Notes: generated from the letters alone by a model not told the origin. 64,000 nucleotides of DNA from Burkholderia arboris (GCF_902499125.1 NZ_CABVPX010000018.1:62001-126000), one strand, 5' to 3'. Counted from the first letter of the stretch, positions 25,761 to 34,122 are shown. Translations and numbers: made by a program.

Positions 25761-27227
25761 ATGCAAACCCAACTCTTCATCGACGGGCGCTTCGTTGACG
25801 CCGTCGACCGCGGCACGATCGACGTGCTGAACCCGCACGACGGCTCCGTCATCACGAAGATCGCGGCGGCCACCGCGGCGGACGTCGATCTGGCCGTCGA
25901 AGCCGCGACGCGCGCCTTTCCCAAATGGTCGGCGATGCCGGCGGCCGAACGCGGCCGTCTGCTGCTGCGCCTGGCCGACGCGATCGAAGCCAACGCGGAG
26001 GCGCTGGCGCAGCTCGAATCGCTGGACACCGGCCACCCGATTCGCGATTCGCGGTCGCTCGACGTGCCGCGTACGGCCGCCTGCTTCCGCTATTTCGGCG
26101 GCATGGCCGACAAGCTGCAAGGCTCGGTGATTCCGGTCGAGACCGGTTTCCTGAATTACGTGCAGCGTGCGCCGATCGGCGTCGTCGGCCAGATCGTGCC
26201 GTGGAATTTCCCGCTGATGTTCACGAGCTGGAAGATGGGCCCGGCACTCGCCGCTGGCAATACGGTGGTGCTCAAGCCGTCGGAAATCACGCCGCTGTCG
26301 ACCTTGCGCATCGTCGAGCTGATGGCCGAAGTCGGGTTCCCTGCGGGCGTCGTCAATATCGTGCCCGGCTACGGGCATACGGCGGGCCAGCGGCTCGCCG
26401 AACATCCGGGCGTCGGCAAGATCGCGTTCACCGGTTCGACGGCGACCGGCCGCCGGATCGTCGAAGCGTCGCAGGGCAACCTGAAGCGCGTGCAGCTGGA
26501 GCTGGGCGGCAAGGGCGCCAATATCGTGTTCGACGATGCGAATCTCGACGCGGCGATCAACGGCGCTGCGTGGGCGATCTTTCACAATCAGGGGCAGGCG
26601 TGCATCGCGGGTTCGCGGCTCGTGCTGCACGAACGCATCGCGGACGCGTTCCTCGAGCGGTTCGTCGCGCTCGCGTCGTCGATCAGGATCGGCAATCCGC
26701 TCGATCCGAATACGGAAATGGGGCCGCTCACGTCGAAGCAGCACCTCGACCGCGTGCTGTCGTATGTCGACGTCGCGCGCGAGCAGGGTGGCCGCGTGCT
26801 GACGGGCGGCAGCGCGCCGCAGGATCCGGCGCTCGCCAATGGCTACTACGTGCGCCCGACGATCATCGAGGCCAGGAGCGCGGCCGATCGTGTTGCACAG
26901 GAAGAAGTGTTCGGCCCGTTCGTCACCGTGCTGCGCTTCGGCAGCGACGAGGAGGCGCTTGCGATTGCCAACGCAACGGAATACGGGCTCGGCAGCGGCC
27001 TCTGGACCCAGAATCTCTCGCGTGCGCACAAGATGGCGTCGCAGATCAACGCGGGCATGTGCTGGATCAACTGCTACAAGCGCGTCAATCCGGGCAGCCC
27101 GTTCGGCGGCGTCGGCAAGTCGGGCTACGGCCGCGAGATGGGTTTCGAGGCCATGCACGACTACACGGAAGCACGCTCGGTGTGGGTCAACGTCGACGGC
27201 AACGTGCCGCCGCATTTCAAGCGCTGA
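25761..27227 (+). CDS. hapE: 4-hydroxymuconic semialdehyde dehydrogenase
   Basis: NAD(P)-dependent aldehyde dehydrogenase of 488 residues oxidising 4-hydroxymuconic semialdehyde to maleylacetate. Seen: 'PWNFPL' (148-153), 'FTGSTATG' cofactor turn (223-230), general base Glu247 in 'LELGGKGANIV', nucleophile Cys281 in 'NQGQACIAGSR', C-terminal 'PFGGVGKSGYGRE'. The specific substrate is assigned from its position between the dioxygenase and maleylacetate reductase genes. Confidence 0.9.
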   Translation: MQTQLFIDGRFVDAVDRGTIDVLNPHDGSVITKIAAATAADVDLAVEAATRAFPKWSAMPAAERGRLLLRLADAIEANAEALAQLESLDTGHPIRDSRSLDVPRTAACFRYFGGMADKLQGSVIPVETGFLNYVQRAPIGVVGQIVPWNFPLMFTSWKMGPALAAGNTVVLKPSEITPLSTLRIVELMAEVGFPAGVVNIVPGYGHTAGQRLAEHPGVGKIAFTGSTATGRRIVEASQGNLKRVQLELGGKGANIVFDDANLDAAINGAAWAIFHNQGQACIAGSRLVLHERIADAFLERFVALASSIRIGNPLDPNTEMGPLTSKQHLDRVLSYVDVAREQGGRVLTGGSAPQDPALANGYYVRPTIIEARSAADRVAQEEVFGPFVTVLRFGSDEEALAIANATEYGLGSGLWTQNLSRAHKMASQINAGMCWINCYKRVNPGSPFGGVGKSGYGREMGFEAMHDYTEARSVWVNVDGNVPPHFKR

Positions 27228-27234
27228 GGCTCTC

Positions 27235-28302
27235 ATGGAGCGCTTTGTCTATCAGGGCACCCCTTCGCGCGTGGTATTCGAATGGGGGGCGCTCGACAAG
27301 TTGCCGGACGAACTGTCGACGCTCGGCGCCCGTCGTGCGCTCATCCTGTCCACGCCCGAACAGCGGCATCTCGCCGATCGCGTGAAGAGCGTGCTGGGCG
27401 AGCGTGCGGCCGGCGTATGCGCGCAGGCCGTCATGCACGTGCCGGTCGAAGTCGCGCGTGCCGCGCGCGAGATGGCGGCCGCGCTGGGCGCGGACTGCTG
27501 CATCGCGATCGGCGGCGGCTCGACGATCGGGCTGGGCAAGGCCATTGCGCTCGAATCGTCGCTGCCGATCCTGGCCGTGCCGACGACTTACGCGGGCTCG
27601 GAAATGACGCCGATCTACGGGATCACCGAAGGCCGGCTGAAGCGCACCGGGCGCGATGTGCGCGTGCTGCCGCGTACCGTGATTTACGACCCGTCGCTGA
27701 CGTTGTCGCTGCCGCCGGGCATCTCGGCGGCGTCGGGCGTCAATGCGATGGCGCACGCGGTCGAGGCGCTCTATGCGGAAGACGCGAACCCGGTGATCAG
27801 CTTGATGGCCGAAGAGTCGATTCGCGCGCTCGGCGAAGCGTTGCCCGCGGTGGTGCGCGATCCGGAGGATCGGACGATGCGCAGCCGCGCGCTGTATGGT
27901 GCGTGGCTTGCCGGGACCTGCCTCGGCGCGGTCGGCATGGCGTTGCACCACAAGCTTTGTCACACGCTCGGCGGCACGTTCAACCTGCCGCACGCGCAGA
28001 CGCACGCGGCGATGTTGCCGCATACCGCACATTACAACCATGCCGCGGCGCCTGATGCACTACGCCGCGTTGCGCGGGCGCTGGGCGGGACCGATGCGGC
28101 CGACGCCGGCCCGCTGCTGTTCAGGCTGAACGAGCAGCTTGGCATCGCGCCGGCGCTCGCCGGAATCGGAATGCCTCGGGAAGGGCTCGACGAAGCGGCC
28201 GACCTCGCGTGCAAGAACCCCTATGCCAATCCCCGGCCGATCGAACGCGCGGCGATTCGTGCGTTGCTTCAGGACGCATGGGACGGTCGCGCGCCGCATT
28301 GA
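27235..28302 (+). CDS. hapF: maleylacetate reductase
   Basis: Fe-type alcohol-dehydrogenase family enzyme reducing maleylacetate to 3-oxoadipate with NAD(P)H; 355 residues, typical. 'CCIAIGGGSTIGLGKAIAL' is the cofactor turn (~83-101), 'PTTYAGSEMTPIYG' is diagnostic of maleylacetate reductases, and 'HKLCHTLGGTFNLPHAQTHA' carries the metal-site histidines of the family. Its ATG lies 7 bp after the hapE stop. It completes conversion of hydroquinone to a beta-ketoadipate pathway intermediate. Confidence 0.93.
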   Translation: MERFVYQGTPSRVVFEWGALDKLPDELSTLGARRALILSTPEQRHLADRVKSVLGERAAGVCAQAVMHVPVEVARAAREMAAALGADCCIAIGGGSTIGLGKAIALESSLPILAVPTTYAGSEMTPIYGITEGRLKRTGRDVRVLPRTVIYDPSLTLSLPPGISAASGVNAMAHAVEALYAEDANPVISLMAEESIRALGEALPAVVRDPEDRTMRSRALYGAWLAGTCLGAVGMALHHKLCHTLGGTFNLPHAQTHAAMLPHTAHYNHAAAPDALRRVARALGGTDAADAGPLLFRLNEQLGIAPALAGIGMPREGLDEAADLACKNPYANPRPIERAAIRALLQDAWDGRAPH

Positions 28303-28365
28303 GCGGCCGGATGCGCCAACGGAGAAAGACGTGATGAATGACCTCATCGACCGGAGCTGATCGTC

Positions 28366-28677
28366 ATGGCTCGATTTTTCGCGGTGTTTGCGACGGACCA
28401 GCCCGGCATGCGCGACGTGCGCGACCGCGTGCGTCCGATTCACAGGACGTATCTGCGCTCGGCTGCCGAGCACGGCGTGTACGTGCGGCTCGGCGGGCCG
28501 ACGCTCGACCCGCACGGCGACGCGATGAACGGAACGCTGCTCGTCGTCGAGGCGGACGACCTTCATGCGGTGATGCAGTTCGTCGGAAACGACCCGTATG
28601 TGAAGGAAGGGCTGTTCTCGCACGTGGAAGTGCGTCCGTGGGACTGGAGCCTCGGCAACCCCGAGCAACGGGTGTGA
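28366..28677 (+). CDS. YciI-like protein
   Basis: Small ferredoxin-fold (YCII-related) protein of 103 residues: 'MARFFAVFATDQPGMRDVRDRVRPIHRTYL' spans the N-terminal strand-helix and 'VVEADDLHAVMQFVGNDPYVKEGLFSHVEVRPW' the C-terminal half. The conserved His30 and Asp54-type residues of YciI proteins appear in 'RPIHRTYL' and 'TLDPHGD'. It follows maleylacetate reductase by 63 bp and a Rieske gene follows after 3 bp. Members occur in catabolic clusters (muconolactone isomerase-like fold); its step here is unknown. Confidence 0.82.
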   Translation: MARFFAVFATDQPGMRDVRDRVRPIHRTYLRSAAEHGVYVRLGGPTLDPHGDAMNGTLLVVEADDLHAVMQFVGNDPYVKEGLFSHVEVRPWDWSLGNPEQRV

Positions 28678-28680
28678 GCG

Positions 28681-29016
28681 ATGGAAGCGAAACAACTCTG
28701 CCGCGTGTCCGAGGTGCCTGATGGCGGCGCGCGCGTGGTCGACGAAGCCTGCATCGGACGTCCCGTCATCGTGGTGCGGCGTGGCGAGCAAGTATGGGCG
28801 TATGTGAATCGGTGCCCGCATTTCTCCGTGCCGCTCGATTTCGTGCCGGGCGATGTTTCCTGCTATCGGTCGCAGGTGCTGATGTGTGCGCATCACAGCG
28901 CGCTGTTTCGCTTCGATGACGGCGTGTGTATCGACGGGCCCTGCACGGGGGCCGGACTGGAAACCGTCGCGGTCGAAGTGGATTCCACGGCTTGGGTCAT
29001 CTTTCGAGGCGCTTGA
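28681..29016 (+). CDS. Rieske [2Fe-2S] ferredoxin-like protein
   Basis: Single-domain Rieske protein of 111 residues. Cluster motif C-P-H (Cys41-Pro-His43 in 'NRCPHFS') and C-A-H-H ('MCAHHSALF') separated by ~19 residues. No oxygenase alpha subunit is encoded nearby. The hydroquinone dioxygenase needs no reductant for turnover, so this protein might keep the dioxygenase iron reduced or serve an oxygenase elsewhere (inference). Last gene of the hap-like transcript, followed by a weak terminator. Confidence 0.85.
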   Translation: MEAKQLCRVSEVPDGGARVVDEACIGRPVIVVRRGEQVWAYVNRCPHFSVPLDFVPGDVSCYRSQVLMCAHHSALFRFDDGVCIDGPCTGAGLETVAVEVDSTAWVIFRGA

Positions 29017-29117
29017 TTCACGGGTTTGGATCCAGGCGGGTTTGAAGCCGGTTCTTGTGCGAATTGTCGTGTTTGTAAATAAGTAAAACTAATCATATTT
29101 CCGATGTTGATGTAGCT

Positions 29118-29138
29118 GCCTGAATCCAGGCGATTTTT
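29118..29138 (+). terminator. weak intrinsic terminator after the hydroquinone operon
   Basis: GCCTG-aatc-CAGGC stem (29118-29122/29127-29131) followed by GATTTTT. Short but with a proper U-run; lies 76 bp before the porin start. Confidence 0.5.
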
Positions 29139-29213
29139 CACGAAGCAACAAGCGGGCAAGCGCCACCCAGTGTGGCGACGGACGCGTATTTCCATAAAAA
29201 AGACGGAGACAAC

Positions 29214-30302
29214 ATGAAACTCAGGTTTGGCGTATTCGCAGTTCTTGCCGTTGCGCAGGGCGCGTGGGCGCAGAGCAGTGTGACGATGTTCGGTCTGATC
29301 GACTCCGGCATCTCGTATGTCAGCAACGAGGGCGGCGGAAAGAACGTCAAGTTCGACGACGGCATCTACGCGCCCAATCTCTTCGGCTTTCGCGGCACCG
29401 AAGATCTCGGTGGCGGGTACCACGCAACATTCGCGCTCGTGAACCAGTTCTCGATGGCGAACGGCAGCATCGTCGGGACCGGAATTTTCGGGCGCAACGC
29501 CTACGTGGGCATCGATAGCGACCGGTTCGGCAGCATCACGCTGGGGAATCAATACGACTTCATGGTGGATTCGCTCTTTTCGAAAGGCAATGCAATTTCG
29601 CGAGACATTTCCGGGCTGTACGGATTCCGGAACGGCCCGTTCCAACGTCTCGCGCTTCCCGACAACCCGACCGGCGCGTTCGACTGGGACCGCACCGCAG
29701 GCAGCAAGCCGATCGCGAACGCCGTCAAATACAGTTCGCCGACGGTCGCGGGCTTGTCCGGCGGCGTGATGTATGCGTTCGGCGGCGTGGCCGGTTCGGT
29801 CGGCGCGGACAACGCGGTCAGCGCCGGGGTGAACTATGAACTCGGGCCGTTCGGCGTGGGGGCGGCCTATACGAACGAGAAGTACGGCCCGGCGCCGGGC
29901 GTGCCGTCGACCAGCGTGCGTAACTGGGGCGTCGGGATGCACTACGACTTCGGTGTCGTTGCCGCAAAGGCCTTGATGACGACCGTGCACAACTCGTTCA
30001 ACGATGCCGGCGTGTGGATGGCCGAAGCCGGCGGTCTGTGGCGGATCCGGCCGGATGTCGTTCTGGGCGCGAAATACATGTACATGAAGGGCAATGAAGC
30101 GGTGAGCAACAACCACGCGCATCAGATCAGCATGGCGCTTCAATACCTGTTGTCGAAGCGGACCATGGTGTACGTGTCGGCGGATTATCAGCGGGCGAAC
30201 AGCGGCGCGAACGCGCAGGTGAATGGCGTGCTGGATCCGAACGGTGCTTCAAGTTCGGCGAGTCAGGCCGTGGCGCGGGTCGGGTTGCATACCGTGTTCT
30301 GA
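29214..30302 (+). CDS. Gram-negative general porin
   Basis: Outer-membrane trimeric porin (OmpC-like family of betaproteobacteria), 362 residues. Signal peptide of ~20 residues ends 'GAWA|QSSVT'; the mature start 'QSSVTMFGLIDSGISYV' and 'NLFGFRGTEDLGGGYHATFALVN' are hallmarks, and the C-terminal strand ends in Phe ('VGLHTVF'), the BAM recognition residue. It follows the hydroquinone genes but has its own AT-rich upstream region, so it may supply outer-membrane entry for the aromatic substrate (inference). Confidence 0.93.
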   Translation: MKLRFGVFAVLAVAQGAWAQSSVTMFGLIDSGISYVSNEGGGKNVKFDDGIYAPNLFGFRGTEDLGGGYHATFALVNQFSMANGSIVGTGIFGRNAYVGIDSDRFGSITLGNQYDFMVDSLFSKGNAISRDISGLYGFRNGPFQRLALPDNPTGAFDWDRTAGSKPIANAVKYSSPTVAGLSGGVMYAFGGVAGSVGADNAVSAGVNYELGPFGVGAAYTNEKYGPAPGVPSTSVRNWGVGMHYDFGVVAAKALMTTVHNSFNDAGVWMAEAGGLWRIRPDVVLGAKYMYMKGNEAVSNNHAHQISMALQYLLSKRTMVYVSADYQRANSGANAQVNGVLDPNGASSSASQAVARVGLHTVF

Positions 30303-30329
30303 CGGCGTGTCGCGCCGCGTTCTTCCAGC

Positions 30330-30358
30330 ACGCAGGGCGACACATGCTCGCCCTGCGT
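30330..30358 (+). terminator. stem-loop after the porin gene
   Basis: Perfect 10-bp stem (30330-30339 with 30349-30358), 9-nt loop. No T-run follows, so it may stabilise the porin mRNA 3' end or act with Rho rather than as an intrinsic terminator. Confidence 0.5.
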
Positions 30359-30416
30359 CGATATTCCCCATCGCCGAAATTCTCCGCACAGTCCGCAACG
30401 CAACGATATTTTTCCT

Positions 30417-30434
30417 GGTAAGTGAGCGGTAAGT
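30417..30434 (+). promoter_or_regulatory. 11-bp-phased direct repeats (OmpR-type box)
   Basis: GGTAAGT at 30417-30423 and 30428-30434, start-to-start 11 bp, the spacing used by OmpR/PhoB-family dimers. A -10-like TACAGT lies at 30445-30450, so the box would replace the -35. It is upstream of mipA and the two-component genes, suggesting autoregulation. Confidence 0.6.
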
Positions 30435-30481
30435 CGACTGGTCCTACAGTAGCCCCCGTTTCGATCGTCGACTCCAGGAAA

Positions 30482-31303
30482 ATGATTGTGAAAACCGCCT
30501 TCCACCGCGAACGTCCGTTGTTGCTGCTTGCCGCCTCATTCGCATTGTCGTCTGCTTCCGCCTGGGCCGACGAGAGTATGATCCCGCCCGATGCCGATCA
30601 TTCGGGGCTGACCATACTCAATAATGCGACCAACGTGACGCATTGGGGATTGGGTGCCGGAGTCGGCATTGAGCCGTCGGTCTACCAGGGCGATAGCAGC
30701 CGCGTGCTGCCGTTTCCGCTGGTCTATTTCGACAACAAATGGGTCCAGGCCATCGGTACCACGGCCGACCTGAAAATCGGTAGCTGGAGCGGGGTCAGTG
30801 TCGCGCTGCGTGGCCAGTTCTCGATCTTCGACGGCTACAAGGGCTCGGACGCCCCGATCCTGAACGGCATGGAAAATCGCAAGGGCGCGTTCTGGTACGG
30901 GCCTGCTCTGTCATGGGGCACCGGGTTCGGCACGTTGTCGGGCACCTTCCTGTTCGGCGGAAACAAGGGCGAGCGCGCGAAAATCGGCTTCGAGAAGGCG
31001 TTTGCCTTCGGCCAATTCTCGGTTGCGCCGCATGTCGGCGTGGAATGGCTGAGCGACAAATACGTCGACTACTATTACGGCGTGCGACCATCGGAGGCGC
31101 GCGCCGGGCGCGCAGCCTACAGCGCGGGTTCGACCGTGAACGTGTCGGCCGGCACGCGTATCGACTACCGGCCGACGAAACAGCAGACGATCTTTGTGGA
31201 CGTTGGCGTGTCGCGTCTCGGCGACGCCATCACCGACAGCCCGATCGTCGGAAGACGGTTCGTTCCCGAAGCCAGGGTCGGCTACATGTATCGGTTCAAG
31301 TGA
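30482..31303 (+). CDS. MipA/OmpV-family outer-membrane protein
   Basis: Beta-barrel outer-membrane protein of 273 residues in the MltA-interacting/OmpV family. Signal peptide 1-29 ends 'ASAWA|DES'. 'GLGAGVGIEPSVYQGDSSRVLPFPLVYFDNKW' region and the C-terminal 'RFVPEARVGYMYRFK' are family-typical. Followed after 8 bp by a response regulator and a sensor kinase; mipA-RR-HK operons are known and suggest envelope or antimicrobial-peptide sensing. An in-frame GTG at 30488 is an alternative start. Confidence 0.87.
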   Translation: MIVKTAFHRERPLLLLAASFALSSASAWADESMIPPDADHSGLTILNNATNVTHWGLGAGVGIEPSVYQGDSSRVLPFPLVYFDNKWVQAIGTTADLKIGSWSGVSVALRGQFSIFDGYKGSDAPILNGMENRKGAFWYGPALSWGTGFGTLSGTFLFGGNKGERAKIGFEKAFAFGQFSVAPHVGVEWLSDKYVDYYYGVRPSEARAGRAAYSAGSTVNVSAGTRIDYRPTKQQTIFVDVGVSRLGDAITDSPIVGRRFVPEARVGYMYRFK

Positions 31304-31311
31304 GTGCGAGT

Positions 31312-31986
31312 ATGCCAAGAGTGGCGATTGTCGAGGATCATGAGCGCCTAGCCGACCTGTTGTCCCAGGCGCTGGCCGCTGCGGGAATCGAATCCGACCG
31401 GTTCGGCAATGTAGGGGAAGCCACCTACGGTGTCGACCGGGCCGACTACGCGCTGCTGATCATCGACCGTGGCTTGCCCGACGGAGAGGGGCTGGCGTTC
31501 CTGCGGACGCTGCGCGCGGCAGGGCGCATGACGCCTTGCCTGATGCTGACGGCGCGCGACGCGCTGCACGACCGCATCGACGGGCTCGAAAGCGGGGCCG
31601 ACGACTATGTGACCAAGCCGTTCGAAATGAGCGAGCTCGTCGCCCGCGTGCGCACGCTGATGCGGCGTCCGGCGTTGCTGACGACGCTCGTCGCGTCGTT
31701 CGCGGATGTGAGCGTGGACCCGCCCCAGCGCGCGATGCGCTGCGGCGACCGGACGGTGCTGCTTGCGCCGGCCGAGCTGCAGGTCATGCTGTGCCTGATC
31801 GAAGCCGCCGGCCGGACCGTCCGGCATTCAATACTCGAGCATGCCGCCTGGGGGCTCGGGGAGGCGGTCACGCCGAACGCGCTCGAGGTGACCGTGCACC
31901 GCTTGCGCAAGAAACTGGCTTCAATCGGTGCGACGATGCGGCTGACCAATATCCGCGGTGCCGGCTTCGCGCTGCGGGATGCATGA
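31312..31986 (+). CDS. OmpR-family response regulator
   Basis: Two-component response regulator of 224 residues. Receiver domain with acidic Asp9, phospho-acceptor Asp52 in 'LIIDRGLPDGEG', Thr80 and Lys102 in 'DYVTKPFE'; winged-helix effector domain ~125-224 ending 'LTNIRGAGFAL'. It belongs to the QseB/PmrA-like branch by overall pattern. It probably binds the 11-bp-phased repeats upstream of mipA. Encoded between mipA and the kinase. Confidence 0.93.
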   Translation: MPRVAIVEDHERLADLLSQALAAAGIESDRFGNVGEATYGVDRADYALLIIDRGLPDGEGLAFLRTLRAAGRMTPCLMLTARDALHDRIDGLESGADDYVTKPFEMSELVARVRTLMRRPALLTTLVASFADVSVDPPQRAMRCGDRTVLLAPAELQVMLCLIEAAGRTVRHSILEHAAWGLGEAVTPNALEVTVHRLRKKLASIGATMRLTNIRGAGFALRDA

Positions 31987-32034
31987 CGATTCGCCGCGTC
32001 TCGCTCGTTGCTGCTTCAGGGTAAGAAACTGACC

Positions 32035-33387
32035 ATGTTCCATCATTGGATTCGACGCCTGTCGACGCGTCTGTGGGTGACCAACGTCGTTGCGTTCGCC
32101 ATCAGCCTGGCGCTGCTGGCCGCAGTTTCCGCGCATGTCCTCGATCGATATCCGGAGTTCTTCGGGCGGCGGCAGCAGATGGAGAGCATCCGTCATATCG
32201 AGGCGGGGTTGAGCTTCGACGCCGATGGGCGTCCGGTAGCGGTGCGATTGGGCGAGCGTCCGGCGCTGATGTTCCGGCTCTTGCCGACCGAGGTGAAGTA
32301 TCGCGTGCTCGACGCGACGGGCAAGCTGTTGCTGGCCTCGGTGCCGTCGAGCGGCGATCGACCGTGGTTGACGGAAGATCTCGCGAAGGCGGCCGGCAAG
32401 GTGCTGCCCACCACGATCGACGGCAACGCGTATGCGATCGCCACGCAGCGCGGATCGAACGGGCGCGTCGTTTATTACGTGCAGGTGGCGCAAAGCAGGC
32501 AGCTCGTCGATGCGCTCATCATGTCGAGAATCGATCCGATACCGAAGACCGTCGCATATGTGCTCGTCATTGCAACCATCATCTTCGGGCTGACGCTGCC
32601 GCTGACGATCAGTCGCGTGCTGAAGCCGTTGCGGGAAGTATCGCGTGCCGCGAGGGGCATCGAGCCGCGCAACCTGAAGACGCGCTTGTCTTCGGACGGC
32701 ATTCCCAGCGAGATCAAGCCGCTGATCGATGCGTTCAACGATGCGCTGACGCGGCTCGAGAACGGTTTCGCGGTTCAGCAGCAGTTTCTGGCCGACGCCG
32801 CGCATGAGTTGCAGACACCGCTCACGCTGGTCAGAGGCCAGATCGAGTTGCAGCCCGACATCCGGCAGAAGGCACTCCTGCTTCGCGAGATCGACCTGAT
32901 GGCGCGGCAGGTCAAGCAACTGCTGCATCTGGCCGAAGTCAGCGAAGCGCAGAACTTCTGCTTTGGCGACGTGAACGGCGCCGAAGTCGCGCGCGACGTC
33001 GTGAACATGCTGGCCGGCAAGGCCGATGCGAAGCAGGTGAAGCTCCATATCGAAGCACGCGACGCTGCGTCACCGATTCGGGCGGATCGCGGGGCGCTGT
33101 TCATCCTGCTCAAGAACATTCTCGAGAATGCGATTAATGCGTCGCCGTCGGACGGCGTTGTCGTGCTGACCGTTCTCGACAAGGCGATCCATATCGACGA
33201 TGAAGGGCCGGGCATTCAGCGGGAGCATCTGCCGCGGCTCTTCGACCGATATTGGCGGGCGCCTGATTCGCGGTATGACGGTGCCGGTCTCGGGCTGGCC
33301 ATCTGCAAGGAGATTGCCGTGGCCCATCAATGGAAACTGACGGTCGATGTGCTGGCGACGGGGACGCGGTTCAGTGTGTGGTTTTAG
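32035..33387 (+). CDS. sensor histidine kinase
   Basis: Membrane sensor kinase of 450 residues. TM1 ~15-33, periplasmic domain 34-~170, TM2 ~172-192, HAMP ~193-246, phospho-acceptor His257 in 'DAAHELQTPL', N-box 'NILENAIN', G1 'DDEGPGI' and G2 'GAGLGLA'. The periplasmic part (~135 residues) has no recognised ligand domain. Partner of the preceding response regulator, with 48 bp between them; the ATG at 32035 is preceded by 'GGGTAAG', a poor site, so coupling to upstream translation is possible. Confidence 0.92.
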   Translation: MFHHWIRRLSTRLWVTNVVAFAISLALLAAVSAHVLDRYPEFFGRRQQMESIRHIEAGLSFDADGRPVAVRLGERPALMFRLLPTEVKYRVLDATGKLLLASVPSSGDRPWLTEDLAKAAGKVLPTTIDGNAYAIATQRGSNGRVVYYVQVAQSRQLVDALIMSRIDPIPKTVAYVLVIATIIFGLTLPLTISRVLKPLREVSRAARGIEPRNLKTRLSSDGIPSEIKPLIDAFNDALTRLENGFAVQQQFLADAAHELQTPLTLVRGQIELQPDIRQKALLLREIDLMARQVKQLLHLAEVSEAQNFCFGDVNGAEVARDVVNMLAGKADAKQVKLHIEARDAASPIRADRGALFILLKNILENAINASPSDGVVVLTVLDKAIHIDDEGPGIQREHLPRLFDRYWRAPDSRYDGAGLGLAICKEIAVAHQWKLTVDVLATGTRFSVWF

Positions 33388-33503
33388 GCCGTGATGAAGG
33401 GATTCTGACCCTCATGCAAGGCACGAAGGTCCGTGGGCTCCCCTTGGTGCGAGGGCCGGAAGAGTGGACCTGTCCCGCTGAAGGGTTGCTTTTCACAGAC
33501 CAC

Positions 33504-33531
33504 TTGCCCGACGTCGTTTTTTCGATATAAT
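33504..33531 (+). promoter_or_regulatory. sigma70-type promoter
   Basis: TTGCCC (33504-33509), 16-bp spacer, TATAAT (33526-33531). The consensus -10 is rare in this GC-rich window. Predicted transcription start ~33538. Confidence 0.7.
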
Positions 33532-33537
33532 GAATCA

Positions 33538-33708
33538 ACGTTCGAAATGTCGAACGTGAGAAGTCAAGCATCCAGAGTCGGATTCTCCGACGCCAACCTG
33601 CCCTCCCGGGCAAGGTGGACGCCTCTGAGGCGATGCGGCCGATTTACGGCAACGAAACGGGAGCAGCATGGCTGGCACCGGTTCGGTAATCACTTATCCG
33701 GAGCAACC
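33538..33708 (+). ncRNA. candidate structured 5' leader RNA
   Basis: About 171 nt with consecutive hairpins: ACGTTCGA-aatg-TCGAACGT at the predicted 5' end (33538-33557); GTCGGA-ttc-TCCGAC (33577-33591); a ~10-bp bulged stem 33593-33618; CGCCT-ctg-AGGCG (33620-33632); GCCG-attta-CGGC (33638-33650); ACCG-gtt-CGGT (33677-33687). No intrinsic terminator follows. It matches no riboswitch class I know. It may control the leader peptide and ACT-like gene by sensing a metabolite or by translation attenuation (inference). The first inverted repeat could instead be a DNA operator over the start site. Confidence 0.5.
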
Positions 33709-33712
33709 ATGA
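33668..33712 (+). CDS. 14-residue leader peptide overlapping the ACT-like gene
   Basis: Reading frame MAGTGSVITYPEQP. GGGAG lies 4 bp before its ATG (33659-33663), a better ribosome site than many genes here. Its stop TGA (33710-33712) overlaps the ATG of the next gene (33709-33711) as ATGA, the classic coupling arrangement. No run of one amino acid is present, so it is not a textbook attenuator peptide. Too short for standard gene calling; reality rests on the ribosome site and overlap. Confidence 0.5.
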   Translation: MAGTGSVITYPEQP

Positions 33713-34065
33713 GCCAAGTTTCCTCCGCTTCCCGCCCGGCAGTCTGTGAAGACTGGTCGCAATTCCTTGCCGGTTTCACGTTGACGCATACCGTCCATCT
33801 CGTATCGAGACGGAATCCGGGCATCGTCTCGACCGCGGCGGCCGTACTCGAAGGGGAAACGGCGACGGTCGATCGTTGGGCCATCACGCGCTGTGGCGAT
33901 GTTCTCGAGCAGAAGATCGTTCTCGGTGAAATGACGGAAAGGCAGGCGGTGCGATTGCGTGAACGGCTTGCTGCGCTTGAAGGCGTGCTGCGCACGAAGG
34001 TGGAGCATCATTTCGTGCGGGCGGGGTCGGTTGCGCCCGAACATGCATCGGCGAGCGGGCGTTAG
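33709..34065 (+). CDS. ACT-like small regulatory protein
   Basis: 118 residues, function unknown. Residues ~20-100 fit the beta-alpha-beta-beta-alpha-beta outline of an ACT domain: 'THTVHLVSRRNPGIVSTAAAVL' (strand, loop, helix; the R-x-P-G step is typical), then 'DRWAITRCGDVLEQKIVLG' (two strands), helix 'ERQAVRLRERLAALEGV' and strand 'LRTKVEHHFV'. ACT domains bind amino acids and regulate biosynthetic enzymes, as in IlvN/IlvH. Acetolactate synthase genes are not adjacent. GGAG lies 5 bp before its ATG inside the leader-peptide frame. It converges on glmS. Confidence 0.65.
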   Translation: MSQVSSASRPAVCEDWSQFLAGFTLTHTVHLVSRRNPGIVSTAAAVLEGETATVDRWAITRCGDVLEQKIVLGEMTERQAVRLRERLAALEGVLRTKVEHHFVRAGSVAPEHASASGR

Positions 34066-34122
34066 GCGAGGCGTTTGCGTTGTCGGTGTATCGGCTGAAA
34101 GCGGGGAGAGGAAACGCCCCCC

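Larger units (their letters stand above)
33388..33708. other. 321-bp stretch holding a promoter and a structured leader
   Basis: The first ~115 bp after the kinase gene show nothing. The rest holds a strong sigma70-type promoter, a run of hairpins and a 14-codon reading frame, described in separate entries. Confidence 0.7.
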
